Positions 1-8,317 of a stretch of 64,000 bases of DNA are shown piece after piece (positions within the stretch are counted from its first letter, which is position 1; each line of letters starts with the position of its first letter). Below the pieces are notes generated by a model. The model saw only the letters and a program-made list of their open reading frames with translations, had not been told where the DNA came from and ran no database searches. The stretch is from Devosia enhydra (lineage in GTDB: Bacteria; Pseudomonadota; Alphaproteobacteria; Rhizobiales; Devosiaceae), in NCBI RefSeq assembly GCF_900119845.1, contig NZ_FPKU01000001.1, positions 467,528-531,527 on the forward strand. The letters run 5' to 3'. The position numbers and the translations under genes are program-made.

Positions 1-1
1 T

Positions 2-505
2 TTTCCCGACATGTCCGTCTTTCTGATGGTCATCCTCGTGCGGCTGAGGGTCGTGGAGGCGCCCAATCTCTGGCGCGCGCCAGACGGGCTCTACTGGCAG
101 GAGCCGTGGCAGGCCATTTCGGCGATCAGCAATTCCATCCCGATGTGGGCGGCGCTGACCGTCGCGGGCGCCTTCGCCGCTCGAAGGCTTGCGGGCCGAT
201 GGCAGCCCTTGGCGCATGGCCTGATGCTGTTTGCCCTCGGGGCGCTCTTGCATGTTCTGCTCGACCTGCCGGTGCATGCCGATGATGCGCATATCCATTT
301 CTGGCCGTTCAGCGACTGGCGGTTTCATTCGCCCATCAGCTACTATCAGCGCGCTTTTCACGGCGAACTGGTCGGGATGATCGAGGCCGGGCTGGCGGTG
401 GGGCTCGCGGCGCTGATCATCTGGCGGTTCCGCGCCTGGCCGGTGCGCCTGCTGGCTGTGGCACTGCTCGTTCCGCATGTGGCGAGCTACGGGTTTCTCT
501 TTTGA
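2..505 (+). CDS. Hypothetical multi-pass membrane protein, 5' end cut by window edge
   Basis: The reading frame is open to the first base of the window, so the N-terminus is missing; the first internal Met is at 11. What remains (about 167 residues) has three hydrophobic segments and a conserved-looking centre containing DLPVHADDAHIHFWP followed by SPISYY. It resembles, from memory, an alphaproteobacterial membrane protein family often mislabelled as cobalamin biosynthesis protein CobQ, related to inner-membrane YdjM-like proteins with His/Asp-rich loops. The His/Asp cluster could bind metal, but that is inference. The function is unknown. Confidence 0.7.
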   Translation, partial: FPDMSVFLMVILVRLRVVEAPNLWRAPDGLYWQEPWQAISAISNSIPMWAALTVAGAFAARRLAGRWQPLAHGLMLFALGALLHVLLDLPVHADDAHIHFWPFSDWRFHSPISYYQRAFHGELVGMIEAGLAVGLAALIIWRFRAWPVRLLAVALLVPHVASYGFLF

Positions 506-634
506 GAGCCTATGCGGGTGACGGTCTCGGGACTCGTCAAGCCCGCCGCAACCGGCTAGGGCAGGGGCAAGGGCAACAGCCCGGGGCCTGAGGCGGCGAA
601 TCGCCCTGAGCCCATCGAGGAAGCGGATCTTTCG

Positions 635-1603
635 ATGTCCATACCTGCCGCCGGCGCCAAGAGCGACAACATCGCGCGCGGCATCGTTCTTTCCGTCGTC
701 GCCATCCTGATCTTCGGGTTGCAGGATGCGGCTACCAAGATGCTGGTTGAGAGCTATTCGCCCTTCCAGGTGACGATGATGCGCTATTGGGCCTTCGGGG
801 CCTTTTCGCTCTGGCTGGTGTCGCGGCAGGGCCCGATTACGCGCGCTTTCGCGTCGAAAGTGCCATGGTTCCAGGTGGCGCGCGCCGTGCTGCTGGTCGC
901 CGATATCTGGATGTTCTCGACCGCGACACGCACCGTGCCGCTGGCCGAATTGCAGGCGATGATCCTGATCTATCCGCTGTTGGTGACCCTGGTCGCCATT
1001 CCCATTCTCGGGGAGACGGTGGGCATCTTCAGGCTCTCGGCGGTGGGCGCGGGGCTCGTCGGTGCGCTCATCATCATCCGCCCCGGCTTCGTGCCGTTCG
1101 AGATCGGAGTGGCCTATGCGCTGCTCGCGGCGGTGTGCTACGCGCTCTATATCGCCTTTACCCGCCGGGTCGCGCGGGAGGACAGCACGGCGACCAGCAT
1201 GGCCTATATGGGGCTGATCGGGCTCGTGCTGACCTCGGGCGTCGGCATCTTCTTCTGGACGCCGCTGGATGGGCCTGGAATGGCGCTGACGGCCTTCATC
1301 ATGGTTTCCTCGGTTTCGGCGCACTGGCTGATGATCGAGGCGCTGACGGCGGCGCCGGCGAGCGTGGTGCAGCCGTTCAACTACATGGCGCTGCCCTGGG
1401 GCATCGTGTTGAGCTACCTGTTTTTCGGTCACCTGATCGATACCGTTGCGCTGATGGGCGGTCTGGTGATCGTGCTCGCAGGCCTGGCCGTGATGGCCCG
1501 CGAACGGCAGCTGGCGCTCAGAAGGGGTCGCCTCGCAGCCGACCTGCAAGCCAGAGGATCAACCCCGCCAGCACCACAAGAGCCGCCAGCGGCACGACGC
1601 TGA
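635..1603 (+). CDS. DMT superfamily (EamA/RhaT) transporter
   Basis: A 322-residue protein with about ten hydrophobic helices arranged as two EamA repeats (roughly residues 18-150 and 162-292), the usual size and layout of drug/metabolite exporters in the inner membrane. The second helix region carries DAATKMLVESYSP and a following MMRYWAFG, typical of the S-adenosylmethionine/riboflavin-type EamA clade. The substrate cannot be told from sequence. The start at 635 is preceded by a GAGGAAG ribosome site. The last 86 bases overlap a small convergent membrane gene on the other strand. It stands alone on the plus strand. Confidence 0.88.
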   Translation: MSIPAAGAKSDNIARGIVLSVVAILIFGLQDAATKMLVESYSPFQVTMMRYWAFGAFSLWLVSRQGPITRAFASKVPWFQVARAVLLVADIWMFSTATRTVPLAELQAMILIYPLLVTLVAIPILGETVGIFRLSAVGAGLVGALIIIRPGFVPFEIGVAYALLAAVCYALYIAFTRRVAREDSTATSMAYMGLIGLVLTSGVGIFFWTPLDGPGMALTAFIMVSSVSAHWLMIEALTAAPASVVQPFNYMALPWGIVLSYLFFGHLIDTVALMGGLVIVLAGLAVMARERQLALRRGRLAADLQARGSTPPAPQEPPAARR

Positions 1604-1748
1604 GGCTCATAAGCGCAGCGAGAAGGCCCAGAAAACCCTGGCTCAAGGCGGGCGGGAGCAGGCCCAGAAGGATGGCCGGCGCACCCGCGATGAGCAGCGC
1701 CACCAGCCCCCAGAGCATCAGCCCCTTGCCCCAGCGCATAAGCGTCAT
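1518..1748 (-). CDS. Small membrane protein, 76 aa
   Basis: A 76-residue protein made almost wholly of two or three hydrophobic helices (MTLMRWGKGLMLWGLVALL onwards) ending in a basic tail RLRGDPF. The start at 1748 is chosen because its ATG overlaps the TGA of the upstream glycosylase gene (ATGA), which suggests translational coupling in an operon with the two genes before it. A longer frame extends upstream but would run deep into the glycosylase gene. The 3' end overlaps the end of the convergent DMT transporter gene. No family was recognised. Confidence 0.6.
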   Translation of the reverse strand: MTLMRWGKGLMLWGLVALLIAGAPAILLGLLPPALSQGFLGLLAALMSLSVVPLAALVVLAGLILWLAGRLRGDPF

Positions 1749-2371
1749 GGCGAGATCTCGGCGTGAGCCGGAAGCGGCAGATCGAGCGCCTCGGCGACCC
1801 TTGCCCGAAGCACGGGCAGCACATCGGCTTCGAACCACGGATTGCGCTTGAGCCAGCCGGTGGAGCGCCAGCTGGGATGGGGCAGGGGAAAAAATTCGGG
1901 CAGCACTTCGGCAAAGCGCGCGACAGTCTCAGTCATGGTGCGCCCCCTCGACATGCCGAGATAATAGCGCTGGGCGTAGAGCCCGACCAGCAGGGTCAGC
2001 CGGCGTTCACCCAGATGCGGCAGGATTTTCGGGTGCCAGAGGGGCGCGCATTCGGGCCGGGGCGGCTTGTCGCCTCCCTTGGGATCGACGCCGGGATAGC
2101 AGAAGCCCGAAGGGACGATGGCGATGCGGCTCTCGTTGTAAAACTGCTCGGGCGGCAGGGCCAACCACTGGCGCAGGCGCTCGCCGCTGCGGTCGTTCCA
2201 CGGAATGCCGGTTTCGTGCACGCGGGTGCCGGGCGCCTGCCCGACGATGAGGATGCGCGCCGTCGGGGCGACGCGCACCACGGGACGCGGCCCCAGCGGC
2301 AGGTGCTCGGCGCAGAGCGTGCAGGCGCGGATATCGGCGAGAAGGGCGTCGAGCGGTTGTCGATCAATCAT
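1745..2371 (-). CDS. Uracil-DNA glycosylase superfamily protein with putative Fe-S cluster
   Basis: A 208-residue member of the uracil-DNA glycosylase fold. Motif A reads GQAPGTRVHETGIPW (residues 44-58) and motif B is LPHPSWRST (163-171). Four cysteines at 17, 20, 91 and 108 have the C-X2-C ... C-X16-C spacing of the [4Fe-4S] ligands of family 4 and 5 enzymes. It probably removes damaged bases, or is a repair-related relative; the usual acidic residue of motif A is replaced by Gln, so activity is uncertain. The start at 2371 is preferred because it overlaps the upstream stop (ATGA); an alternative ATG lies at 2392. Confidence 0.8.
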   Translation of the reverse strand: MIDRQPLDALLADIRACTLCAEHLPLGPRPVVRVAPTARILIVGQAPGTRVHETGIPWNDRSGERLRQWLALPPEQFYNESRIAIVPSGFCYPGVDPKGGDKPPRPECAPLWHPKILPHLGERRLTLLVGLYAQRYYLGMSRGRTMTETVARFAEVLPEFFPLPHPSWRSTGWLKRNPWFEADVLPVLRARVAEALDLPLPAHAEISP

Positions 2372-2763
2372 GCAAAGCGGCTGGCTATCCACACGCCTCC
2401 TGCGGCGGTGACAGCGCTCAATATCGTGCCCCAGGCCATGTCCACAAGGGCGACCGCGGGGGTGAAGCCGCGCACCGTCGAGAGATTGGTGAGGTCATAG
2501 GTGCCATAGGCGACAAAGCCGAGCACTGCGCCCAGCGCCGCCGCCTTCCACACATCGCCCTCGGCAGGCGCCGCCACCAGGATGACGAGGCCCGCCACAT
2601 AGGCGAGGTAGAAACCCGCGGCGATGATGAAATTGGGCTGGTCGAGCAGCAGTGTCCCCAGCTCCCGCTTGTAGAAGCGCGGGCCCATGGTGGAAAGCCA
2701 AGCGAAATCGAGGGGGAAGAAGATCAGCGCGCAGGAGGCGTAGAGCACGAGATATCGGGTCAC
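2368..2763 (-). CDS. DUF2177 family membrane protein
   Basis: A 131-residue protein with four hydrophobic helices. The N-terminal signature FFPLDFAWLSTMGPRFYK and the later YGTYDLTNLST match the DUF2177 family of unknown function as remembered. It is the first gene of a three-gene minus-strand cluster (DUF2177, glycosylase family protein, small membrane protein) whose members overlap by ATGA junctions. Nothing in the sequence reveals the substrate or partner. Confidence 0.85.
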   Translation of the reverse strand: MTRYLVLYASCALIFFPLDFAWLSTMGPRFYKRELGTLLLDQPNFIIAAGFYLAYVAGLVILVAAPAEGDVWKAAALGAVLGFVAYGTYDLTNLSTVRGFTPAVALVDMAWGTILSAVTAAGGVWIASRFA

Positions 2764-2946
2764 GGGTTATTCCTTGCGCATGTGCTGCGTAATCAACTTA
2801 CGCGGAGCCAAGTGGTGCCGGATCACCGCGCGATCGTTGCATCATACGGCGACCGGCATCGGCGGGGACAGGTGCTGCTTACCGCGAAAGGTTGAACCGG
2901 GCGGCGATTGCGGGCATGTGTGATGCCCAGCCAAAGGAGTGCCGCC

Positions 2947-3387
2947 ATGACGTACCTGCTCGCTGCCGCCGCAGGCCTCTTGCTACTCGGCTTCATCGCC
3001 AACGGGCTGATGCGCGGCAAGCGCGGCACGGAGCGGGAGGCGCTCGCCGCCAGGCGCGCCGATGCCTATATCGTCACCATCAGGCGGGGTGGCGCGCATC
3101 CCGACCTGGCCGACATGACCGACACCGAACTGCGCGACCTGCTGATTTCGGGGGCGCGCAATTTCCGCATCCAGACCGAGCGGCGCATCCAGGTGCTGAT
3201 CGGGGCTGCGGGGATTGGCTTTCTCGCAGCTATCGTCGTGGGGACGATGGAAGGCGTGCGCGGCTTCGGCATCGCCATCGTGGTGGCGGCTGTCGCGGTT
3301 TACGGCATCAACGAATTCATGAGCCGCCGCATCCGCGCGCCGCTCGAGCGCCTGGGGCTCGACCCCGAGCGCCTGCGGGTGGAATGA
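2947..3387 (+). CDS. Hypothetical membrane protein with cytoplasmic linker
   Basis: A 146-residue protein. The first helix is at residues 2-20 (TYLLAAAAGLLLLGFIANG), followed by a charged segment of about 70 residues with LADMTDTELRDLL, then two further hydrophobic helices (about 82-120) and a charged tail ending LDPERLRVE. The start at 2947 is chosen because an AGGAG site lies eight bases before it; a longer frame from 2908 lacks a site and codes a non-hydrophobic leader. The family is unknown and the gene stands alone. Confidence 0.65.
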   Translation: MTYLLAAAAGLLLLGFIANGLMRGKRGTEREALAARRADAYIVTIRRGGAHPDLADMTDTELRDLLISGARNFRIQTERRIQVLIGAAGIGFLAAIVVGTMEGVRGFGIAIVVAAVAVYGINEFMSRRIRAPLERLGLDPERLRVE

Positions 3388-3414
3388 CGGCGGCGCGATG
3401 TATACTCGCAGCGC

Positions 3415-3627
3415 TCAGTAGCGCCGCATCTTGCCGACCATGAAGACGATGCAGCCGGCAAACACCAGCGCGATCGGCGCGATCACCATCGCCGAGAGCA
3501 GATTGGGGTCGAGATGCACGCCGGCATGTTGCGGGCCCGACAGGGTGGAGAGGCCGAAGCGCTCCAGCATGAAGAGGCCGAGGCCGAACAGGATCAGGCC
3601 ATAGGCCCAGCGCATATAGGGTTTCAT
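3415..3627 (-). CDS. Small two-helix membrane protein, 70 aa
   Basis: A 70-residue protein with an N-terminal hydrophobic helix (WAYGLILFGLGLFMLERFG), a short polar loop (GPQHAGVHLDPNLLS) and a second helix (AMVIAPIALVFAGCIVFMVG) ending in KMRRY, which suggests cytoplasmic ends. Its ATG is preceded by GAGCGTTCG, only a weak ribosome site. It is convergent with the 2947-3387 gene, 27 bases apart. No family was recognised. Confidence 0.55.
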   Translation of the reverse strand: MKPYMRWAYGLILFGLGLFMLERFGLSTLSGPQHAGVHLDPNLLSAMVIAPIALVFAGCIVFMVGKMRRY

Positions 3628-3680
3628 CGAACGCTCCGTAGCGACGGCGTAGACATAGGCGGGGCAGGGCTCAAGAACAA

Positions 3681-3708
3681 GACGCCGCCTCCTTGAGGAA
3701 GCGGCGTC
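3681..3708 (-). terminator. Rho-independent terminator after the first SH3b gene
   Basis: An 8-bp GC-rich stem (GACGCCGC / GCGGCGTC), extended by a CTCC/GAGG inner pairing, lies just past the stop codon at 3733. On the minus strand it is followed by a T-rich TTGTTCTT tail. Confidence 0.75.
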
Positions 3709-3732
3709 TCGTGTGGTCAGGCGAAAACGGCT

Positions 3733-4194
3733 TTAGTCGCTGACGCAGAACCGGGCATTGGCGCCGCCGAAGCAGACCTGGTTGCGGTCCCAGCGGTTGT
3801 CCCAGCGCCGATCCCAACGGTCGTCCCAGCGGCGATCGCGGCGATCATAGCCGTCCCAGTAGCGCGGCGGGGCGGGGCGATAGATCGGCGGACGCGGGGG
3901 CGCCGGGCGGTACACGGGCGGACGGGGCGCCGCGCCGCCGCGGGCAAGATAGCTCGCCGAGACCCAGCCATCCGGACCCGGCCGGCTGATATTGCACCAG
4001 CTGCCCTGGCAGTATTCGATCTCGACCCGCTCTCCGGGGCGCAGGGTATCGACGACGCGATAGCTCGTGCTCGGCCCGGTGCGGACATTGACGCTGCCGG
4101 TGGCTACGGCAGGGGCGGCAAAGCTTGCGGCCGATGTTGCGATGATGCCTGCCAGTGCCAGACCGGCGGCGATGGCGGTGCGTTTGAGCGTCAT
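3733..4194 (-). CDS. Secreted SH3b-domain protein with WD-rich repeat tail
   Basis: A 153-residue exported protein. A signal peptide (about residues 1-27, ending SAASFAAPA) is followed by a bacterial SH3 domain (about 30-85) with the hallmark VNVRTGPSTSYRVVDTL. Next comes a proline-rich stretch with two YRPAPPRPP-like repeats, and then a run of four-residue units (RWDD, RWDR, RWDN, RWDR) before a Cys-containing end (QVCFGGANARFC). SH3b domains usually bind cell-wall peptides, so a periplasmic wall-associated role is likely. The start at 4194 has GGGAG seven bases upstream. The next upstream gene on this strand is another SH3b protein. Confidence 0.8.
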   Translation of the reverse strand: MTLKRTAIAAGLALAGIIATSAASFAAPAVATGSVNVRTGPSTSYRVVDTLRPGERVEIEYCQGSWCNISRPGPDGWVSASYLARGGAAPRPPVYRPAPPRPPIYRPAPPRYWDGYDRRDRRWDDRWDRRWDNRWDRNQVCFGGANARFCVSD

Positions 4195-4287
4195 GGAGAA
4201 TCTCCCTGATGGCTTGTTGATGATAAGCAAACGACCTCAGGGGCGCAGAGTTGCCGATTGCGGCTGAACCTTGGATGAATGCGCGGT

Positions 4288-4659
4288 TCAGCAGAACGGA
4301 TCGAAGCTGCCGCAGGGCATCAGTCCCCAGCCGCGATGTCCGCGCTGGTCGCGGAACAGGGGATCGAGCAGGGGCACGGGGCTGACCCGCTCCTTGGCAG
4401 CCATGCCGACGAGATAGGAGCCGCGCACCCAGCCCGACCCCTCGATCCGGCACCAGGCCTGGCCGCGGGTGCACTCGGCAAGCAGCACCGACTCGCCATT
4501 TCGCACCCTGTCGATGACGCGGTAATCGCTGCCCGGCCCGGCATGCACTGCAAGATTGCCCGTGACGCGGGCCACGGGCGGGCTCAGCTGCGCCAACGCC
4601 GCGCCGGCGGGAAGGATTGTGAGGGCGAAGGCCGCAAGGGCTGTTCTGAACATGCGCAT
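4288..4659 (-). CDS. Secreted SH3b-domain protein
   Basis: A 123-residue protein with a signal peptide (about residues 1-24, ending AGAALAQ) and one bacterial SH3 domain (about 30-88) carrying LAVHAGPGSDYRVIDRV and CRIEGSGWVRGSYLVG. Two cysteines frame the second half of the domain, as in its neighbour at 3733-4194, suggesting a disulfide in the periplasm. The longer open frame upstream (to 5379) is not coding-like and has no ribosome site, so the Met at 4659 is chosen; a Met at 4653 is the alternative. Probably a paralogue of the next gene. Confidence 0.75.
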   Translation of the reverse strand: MRMFRTALAAFALTILPAGAALAQLSPPVARVTGNLAVHAGPGSDYRVIDRVRNGESVLLAECTRGQAWCRIEGSGWVRGSYLVGMAAKERVSPVPLLDPLFRDQRGHRGWGLMPCGSFDPFC

Positions 4660-5359
4660 GGGGTTTTGCCTGCGGCACGATCGCGGCGGAATGGTGGCAG
4701 CCGGATGCGCCGGCAGGGCGTGGCCCATCCGGGTTCCGGGAGAGGTTGGGCGGCCCGGCGAGGCGGTTTGCCTCGAAGCGGGTGGTCCGCAGTGTGGTGA
4801 GACTTGCGCCTCGCCGGGTGTTCGGGATTTTTGGCTTGATCGGGATGCGAACGGGGCGTTTGGGCTATGTCCCCGGGTCCCGGGAGTGTTGAGCCCCCGT
4901 CCTGGCCTTGGCCCTCTGGCCATACGCATCATCGACGGCCTGCAGGCCCGCGACCGGCCCCGCACCCGCATCCCACCCCGATCGTTCGTCGCGACACCGC
5001 CCGGGTAGGAGATGAGGCGCATTATGGGGGCGGTTGGTGGGGGTGGGGATAAGTTGGGGATGGGGGTGGGAACGCAGGAGCGAGATAGCGCTGCGAGTGG
5101 GAAGGGGCGTTCGGCGTGCCCGGTCCTCGTCCTTCGAGACGCCCCTGTGGGGCTCCTCAGGATGACGACCTTCCTTAATACCGGAAGAGCGCCACTGCGC
5201 CGAGCCATCCGCGCAGAGCGCGCGGTCCTCCGGTCGTTTGGAAGCCTCAGCATCAGAACCTCGTCACTCGCGATGGCGTCCTGCACGCCGTCGCAGGTCT
5301 TGCAACCCACGTGCATCATCGGCATTGACGCGGCAAAGGGTGGGACGGAGGAGAGCGCG
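4660..5359. other. 700-base intergenic stretch with one dispersed repeat
   Basis: No credible gene was found on either strand; open frames here lack ribosome sites and show no recognisable protein features. The only structure seen is a hairpin-rich repeat around 5126-5168. The promoters of the minus-strand SH3b gene and the plus-strand GreA-like gene should lie at its two ends, but no clear elements were identified. Confidence 0.5.
5126..5168. repeat. Dispersed intergenic repeat (CTCGTCCTTCGAG... family)
   Basis: The unit begins CTCGTCCTTCGAGACG, contains the hairpin GCCCC-TGT-GGGGC (5141-5153) and ends CTCCTCAGGATGACGA. A shorter version of the same unit occurs at 43364-43394, where the two outer ends pair with one another. 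Confidence 0.7.
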
Positions 5360-5842
5360 GTGAGTGTTGCTTTTACCAAGGAAGACAGCGCCGAAACGGC
5401 GGCCGAGACGATCCTGCCCGACAGGACGATACCCGAGGGGCCGAACCTTGTGACCAGGGAAGGCCTCGCCGGGCTCGAGGCGATGCTGGCGACGGCGCGC
5501 AGAGCCTATGAGGCGGCGATGGCGATCGAGGACGTCAATGAACGGCGCCGGCAGGCCGCGGGGCCATTGCGCGATATGCGCTATTTTTCCGAACGGCTGC
5601 GGACCGCGCAGCTGGTGCCGCCGCCCGTCGACGCCGAACGGGTGGCGTTTGGCAGCATCGTTACAGTCGAGCGCGAGGATGGGCGGGTGCAGACCTATCG
5701 TATCGTGGGGGAAGACGAGGCGGACCCGCGCGCCGGCACGATTTCCATCGGCTCACCCATGGCGCGGGCGCTGATGGGCAAGGTCTTGGGCGAGGAAACG
5801 AGCGTGGCCGGAGCGTCGGTTGTAATCACGGCTATTGCCTGA
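5360..5842 (+). CDS. GreA/GreB family transcription elongation factor-like protein
   Basis: A 160-residue protein. Residues about 25-95 form a predicted helical hairpin (NLVTREGLAGLEAML ... RYFSERLRTAQLV), and residues about 100-160 match the C-terminal FKBP-like domain of GreA (VAFGSIVTVEREDGRVQTY, ISIGSPMARALMGKVLGE). GreA-type factors bind RNA polymerase and rescue backtracked complexes by stimulating RNA cleavage. The GTG start at 5360 is chosen because GGAGGAG lies just upstream; an in-frame ATG at 5012 would add over 110 residues of non-homologous sequence. An Rnk-like or toxin-associated GreA paralogue cannot be excluded. Confidence 0.8.
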   Translation: MSVAFTKEDSAETAAETILPDRTIPEGPNLVTREGLAGLEAMLATARRAYEAAMAIEDVNERRRQAAGPLRDMRYFSERLRTAQLVPPPVDAERVAFGSIVTVEREDGRVQTYRIVGEDEADPRAGTISIGSPMARALMGKVLGEETSVAGASVVITAIA

Positions 5843-5923
5843 ACGGCGCCCGGCAACCGCGATGGCAAGGAAGTGTTAGGGGATTCGGGTGCGCAGTGCG
5901 CCCGTCTCGAATTCGGAGCGACC

Positions 5924-6412
5924 ATGCGCTTACTCGTTGCCGCCGTCCTTAGCCTGATGCTCGCCACCCCGGCCGCTGCCCAATGGCAGTATGAGGATGC
6001 GCCCACCCCGATCGCCTATGTCGACAACGGGCCGGCGCTGTTCCAGTTCGCCTGCCGCGGGGGTGAGTTGACGATGGGTTATTGGGTGCGCAGGCCCCAT
6101 GAGACGGTGGCGCGCGCGGGGCTCGCCAGCCTTGCGATAACGCCCGATCCCGCTGCGGGGAGCCGGGTGGCGAGGGGCGACGGGTCGAGTTTTGCCGAAG
6201 ACATGCCGCTCATCCACCTCGATGGCTCATCGGTAATCGTGCGGGGACCGGTGGCCAGGGATTGGGCGCGCATCGCCCAAAGGGCGCGCGCCGAGATGCG
6301 CATCACTTTCCTGCCGTCCGGGGGCAGCGGACTGGAGATGCGCGACGCCAATGTCTTCGGCGCGCGCGGTTCGAACGCCGCCATCGCCCAGGTGCTGGGC
6401 CGCTGCGGGTGA
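5924..6412 (+). CDS. Hypothetical exported protein
   Basis: A 162-residue protein with a clear signal peptide (residues 1-20, MRLLVAAVLSLMLATPAAAQ) and a mature part with two cysteines (CRGG near the start and the terminal GRCG), which may form a disulfide. The start at 5924 follows CGGAG. The mature part has no motif I recognise; its pattern (ITPDPAAGSRVARGDGSSF, HLDGSSVIVRGP) suggests a small beta-sandwich. It stands 81 bases after the GreA-like gene on the same strand and may be co-transcribed. Confidence 0.65.
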   Translation: MRLLVAAVLSLMLATPAAAQWQYEDAPTPIAYVDNGPALFQFACRGGELTMGYWVRRPHETVARAGLASLAITPDPAAGSRVARGDGSSFAEDMPLIHLDGSSVIVRGPVARDWARIAQRARAEMRITFLPSGGSGLEMRDANVFGARGSNAAIAQVLGRCG

Positions 6413-6486
6413 GGCGTGACGGACGCGTTTCGCCACCGCCTTGAGCGGGTGAAACGCTGCTGGTCGGGTTTCCCGACAAAAGGCCC

Positions 6487-7185
6487 CTAGGCCGCAACGC
6501 CAAAAATGGCGCCGATGCTGGCCGTCGCCGCCATTGCGATGGCGCCCCAGAAGGTGACGCGGATGGCGCCCCGGACCAGACCCGCGCCGCCTGCTGATGC
6601 CCCAAGGCTGCCCAGGACGGCGAGGCCGACAAGCGTGGAGCCGGCTACGATCCATCCCACCTGTCCGGTGGGCGCAAAGAGGGCGACGAGGATGGGCAGC
6701 ACCGCGCCGGCCGCAAAGGTCAGCGCGGAGACGAGCGCCGCCTGTACCGGACGGGTCTCGATGGTCTCGGAAATGCCGAGCTCGTCGCGGGCGTGGGCCG
6801 CCAGCGCATCCTTGGCGGTCAGCTGTTCGGCGACCTGGCGGGCAAGGGCGTAATCGAGCCCGCGCGCCTGGTAGATGCCGGTCAACTCGTCGAGCTCGCC
6901 GGCCGGATCGCTGCCGAGCTCGGTCCGCTCACGAGCCAGGTCGGCCTGTTCGGCATCGGACTGCGAGCTCACCGACACATATTCGCCGGCCGCCATCGAC
7001 ATGGCACCGGCAACGAGCCCCGCAAGCCCGGCGATCAGGATGGCCTGATGGTCCGAACCCGCCGAGGCGACACCCACCACGAGGCTCGAGGTTGAAACGA
7101 GCCCGTCATTGGCGCCCAGCACGGCGGCGCGGAGCCATCCGATGCGATGGACCATGTGAAGTTCGCGATGCGTCAGCCTGCTCAA
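6487..7185 (-). CDS. VIT1/CCC1 family transporter-like membrane protein
   Basis: A 232-residue member of the vacuolar iron transporter family, which moves Fe2+ or Mn2+ across membranes. The signature GWLRAAVLGANDGLVSTSS opens the first helix, and AAGEYVSVSSQSDAE follows helix 2. A charged cytoplasmic middle (ERTELGSDPAGELDELTGIY) matches the metal-binding domain position, and three more helices close the protein. The TTG start at 7185 is chosen because GGAGG lies eight bases upstream and the resulting SRLTHRELHMVHRIGWL is the family's usual N-terminus; ATG 7155 is the alternative. It lies 76 bases downstream of cysA on the same strand. Confidence 0.88.
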   Translation of the reverse strand: MSRLTHRELHMVHRIGWLRAAVLGANDGLVSTSSLVVGVASAGSDHQAILIAGLAGLVAGAMSMAAGEYVSVSSQSDAEQADLARERTELGSDPAGELDELTGIYQARGLDYALARQVAEQLTAKDALAAHARDELGISETIETRPVQAALVSALTFAAGAVLPILVALFAPTGQVGWIVAGSTLVGLAVLGSLGASAGGAGLVRGAIRVTFWGAIAMAATASIGAIFGVAA

Positions 7186-7261
7186 GACCCTGTCCTCCGG
7201 CACTGCCCGCCCCGAGGGACAGGCTAGCCGGTTTTTCGGCAGGAGGCCATGCAGCCGCCGA

Positions 7262-8305
7262 TCAGGCCGCCACCGGGTCGAACAGCCGGAACCGCTTGGG
7301 CCGGAAGGCGATGCGGCTGCGTTCGCCGGCCGGGTGATCGAAGGGCAGGTCGATCTCGACCTTGTGGTCGTTTCCGCCCACGGCCAGTTCGATGCGCCGC
7401 GTGCCCCCCACCCGCCGCGCGCCTGTGACGACCCCGGCGATGGCCGCATTGCCTTCGGCAAGCTCGACATCATGGGGCCGGAAGAACAGCCGCGCATCGC
7501 CCGACACCCGGTCGGGCGCGGGGCAGCCGATGGCCCGCCCACCCACCCAGAGCTCGCGGTTATCGACGGTGACCGGCAACTGGCTCGATTCGCCGATGAA
7601 GCCGAAGACGAAGGGCGAGGCGGGTGTATCGTAGACCGCGTCGGGGGTGCCGACCTGTTCGATGCGGCCCTTGCTCATCACGCAGAGCCGGTCGGCGAGT
7701 TCGAGCGCCTCCTCCTGATCATGGGTGACGAAGACGGTGGTGTGGCCGGTGCGATCATGAATCTCGCGCAGCCAGCGCCTGAGGTCGCGCCGCACCTGCG
7801 CGTCGAGCGCCCCGAAGGGCTCATCGAGCAGCAGCACAGCGGGCTCGATGGCCAGGGCCCGCGCCAGGGCGACGCGCTGCCGCTGCCCGCCCGACAGCTG
7901 GGTGGGATAGCGCTTTTCAAGGCCGTTGAGCTGCACGAGCTCGAGCAACTCCATCGCCTTGGCGCGGATGGCCGAGGCTTCGGGCCGCGTGCTGCGGGGC
8001 CTCACCTTGAGACCAAAGGAGATGTTCTCGAGCACCGTCATGTGCCGGAACAGGGCATAGTGCTGGAAGACGAAGCCGATATTGCGCTCCTGCACGGTCT
8101 TTTCCGAGGCATCCTCGCTGCCAAAGAAGATGCGGCCGGAGGTGGGGCGCTCGAGCCCGGCGATGAGGCGCAGCAGCGTCGTCTTGCCCGAGCCCGAGGG
8201 ACCGAGCAGGGCGATGAGTTCGCCCGAGCGGATATCGAGCGAAACATCGTCGAGCGCGGGGAAGCGCTCGAACGACTTGCGAACCGACTTGATGGACACG
8301 TCCAT
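7262..8305 (-). CDS. cysA: Sulfate/thiosulfate ABC transporter ATPase CysA
   Basis: A 347-residue ATPase. Walker A is GPSGSGKTT (35-43), the signature is LSGGQ (137-141), Walker B is LLLDEP (158-163) and the H-loop His is at 195. The C-terminal third forms the TOBE-like regulatory domain ([12 protein letters not shown]). It energises import of sulfate and thiosulfate through the CysT/CysW channel. It is the last gene of a four-gene cysP-cysT-cysW-cysA operon and starts 12 bases after cysW. No truncation or odd residues were seen. Confidence 0.95.
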   Translation of the reverse strand: MDVSIKSVRKSFERFPALDDVSLDIRSGELIALLGPSGSGKTTLLRLIAGLERPTSGRIFFGSEDASEKTVQERNIGFVFQHYALFRHMTVLENISFGLKVRPRSTRPEASAIRAKAMELLELVQLNGLEKRYPTQLSGGQRQRVALARALAIEPAVLLLDEPFGALDAQVRRDLRRWLREIHDRTGHTTVFVTHDQEEALELADRLCVMSKGRIEQVGTPDAVYDTPASPFVFGFIGESSQLPVTVDNRELWVGGRAIGCPAPDRVSGDARLFFRPHDVELAEGNAAIAGVVTGARRVGGTRRIELAVGGNDHKVEIDLPFDHPAGERSRIAFRPKRFRLFDPVAA

Positions 8306-8317
8306 GGCGTGATCTCC

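Noticed and set aside
6425-6477. Hairpins between the exported protein gene and the VIT1-type gene as terminators
   Set aside because: Stems exist, but neither strand has a T tract after them.
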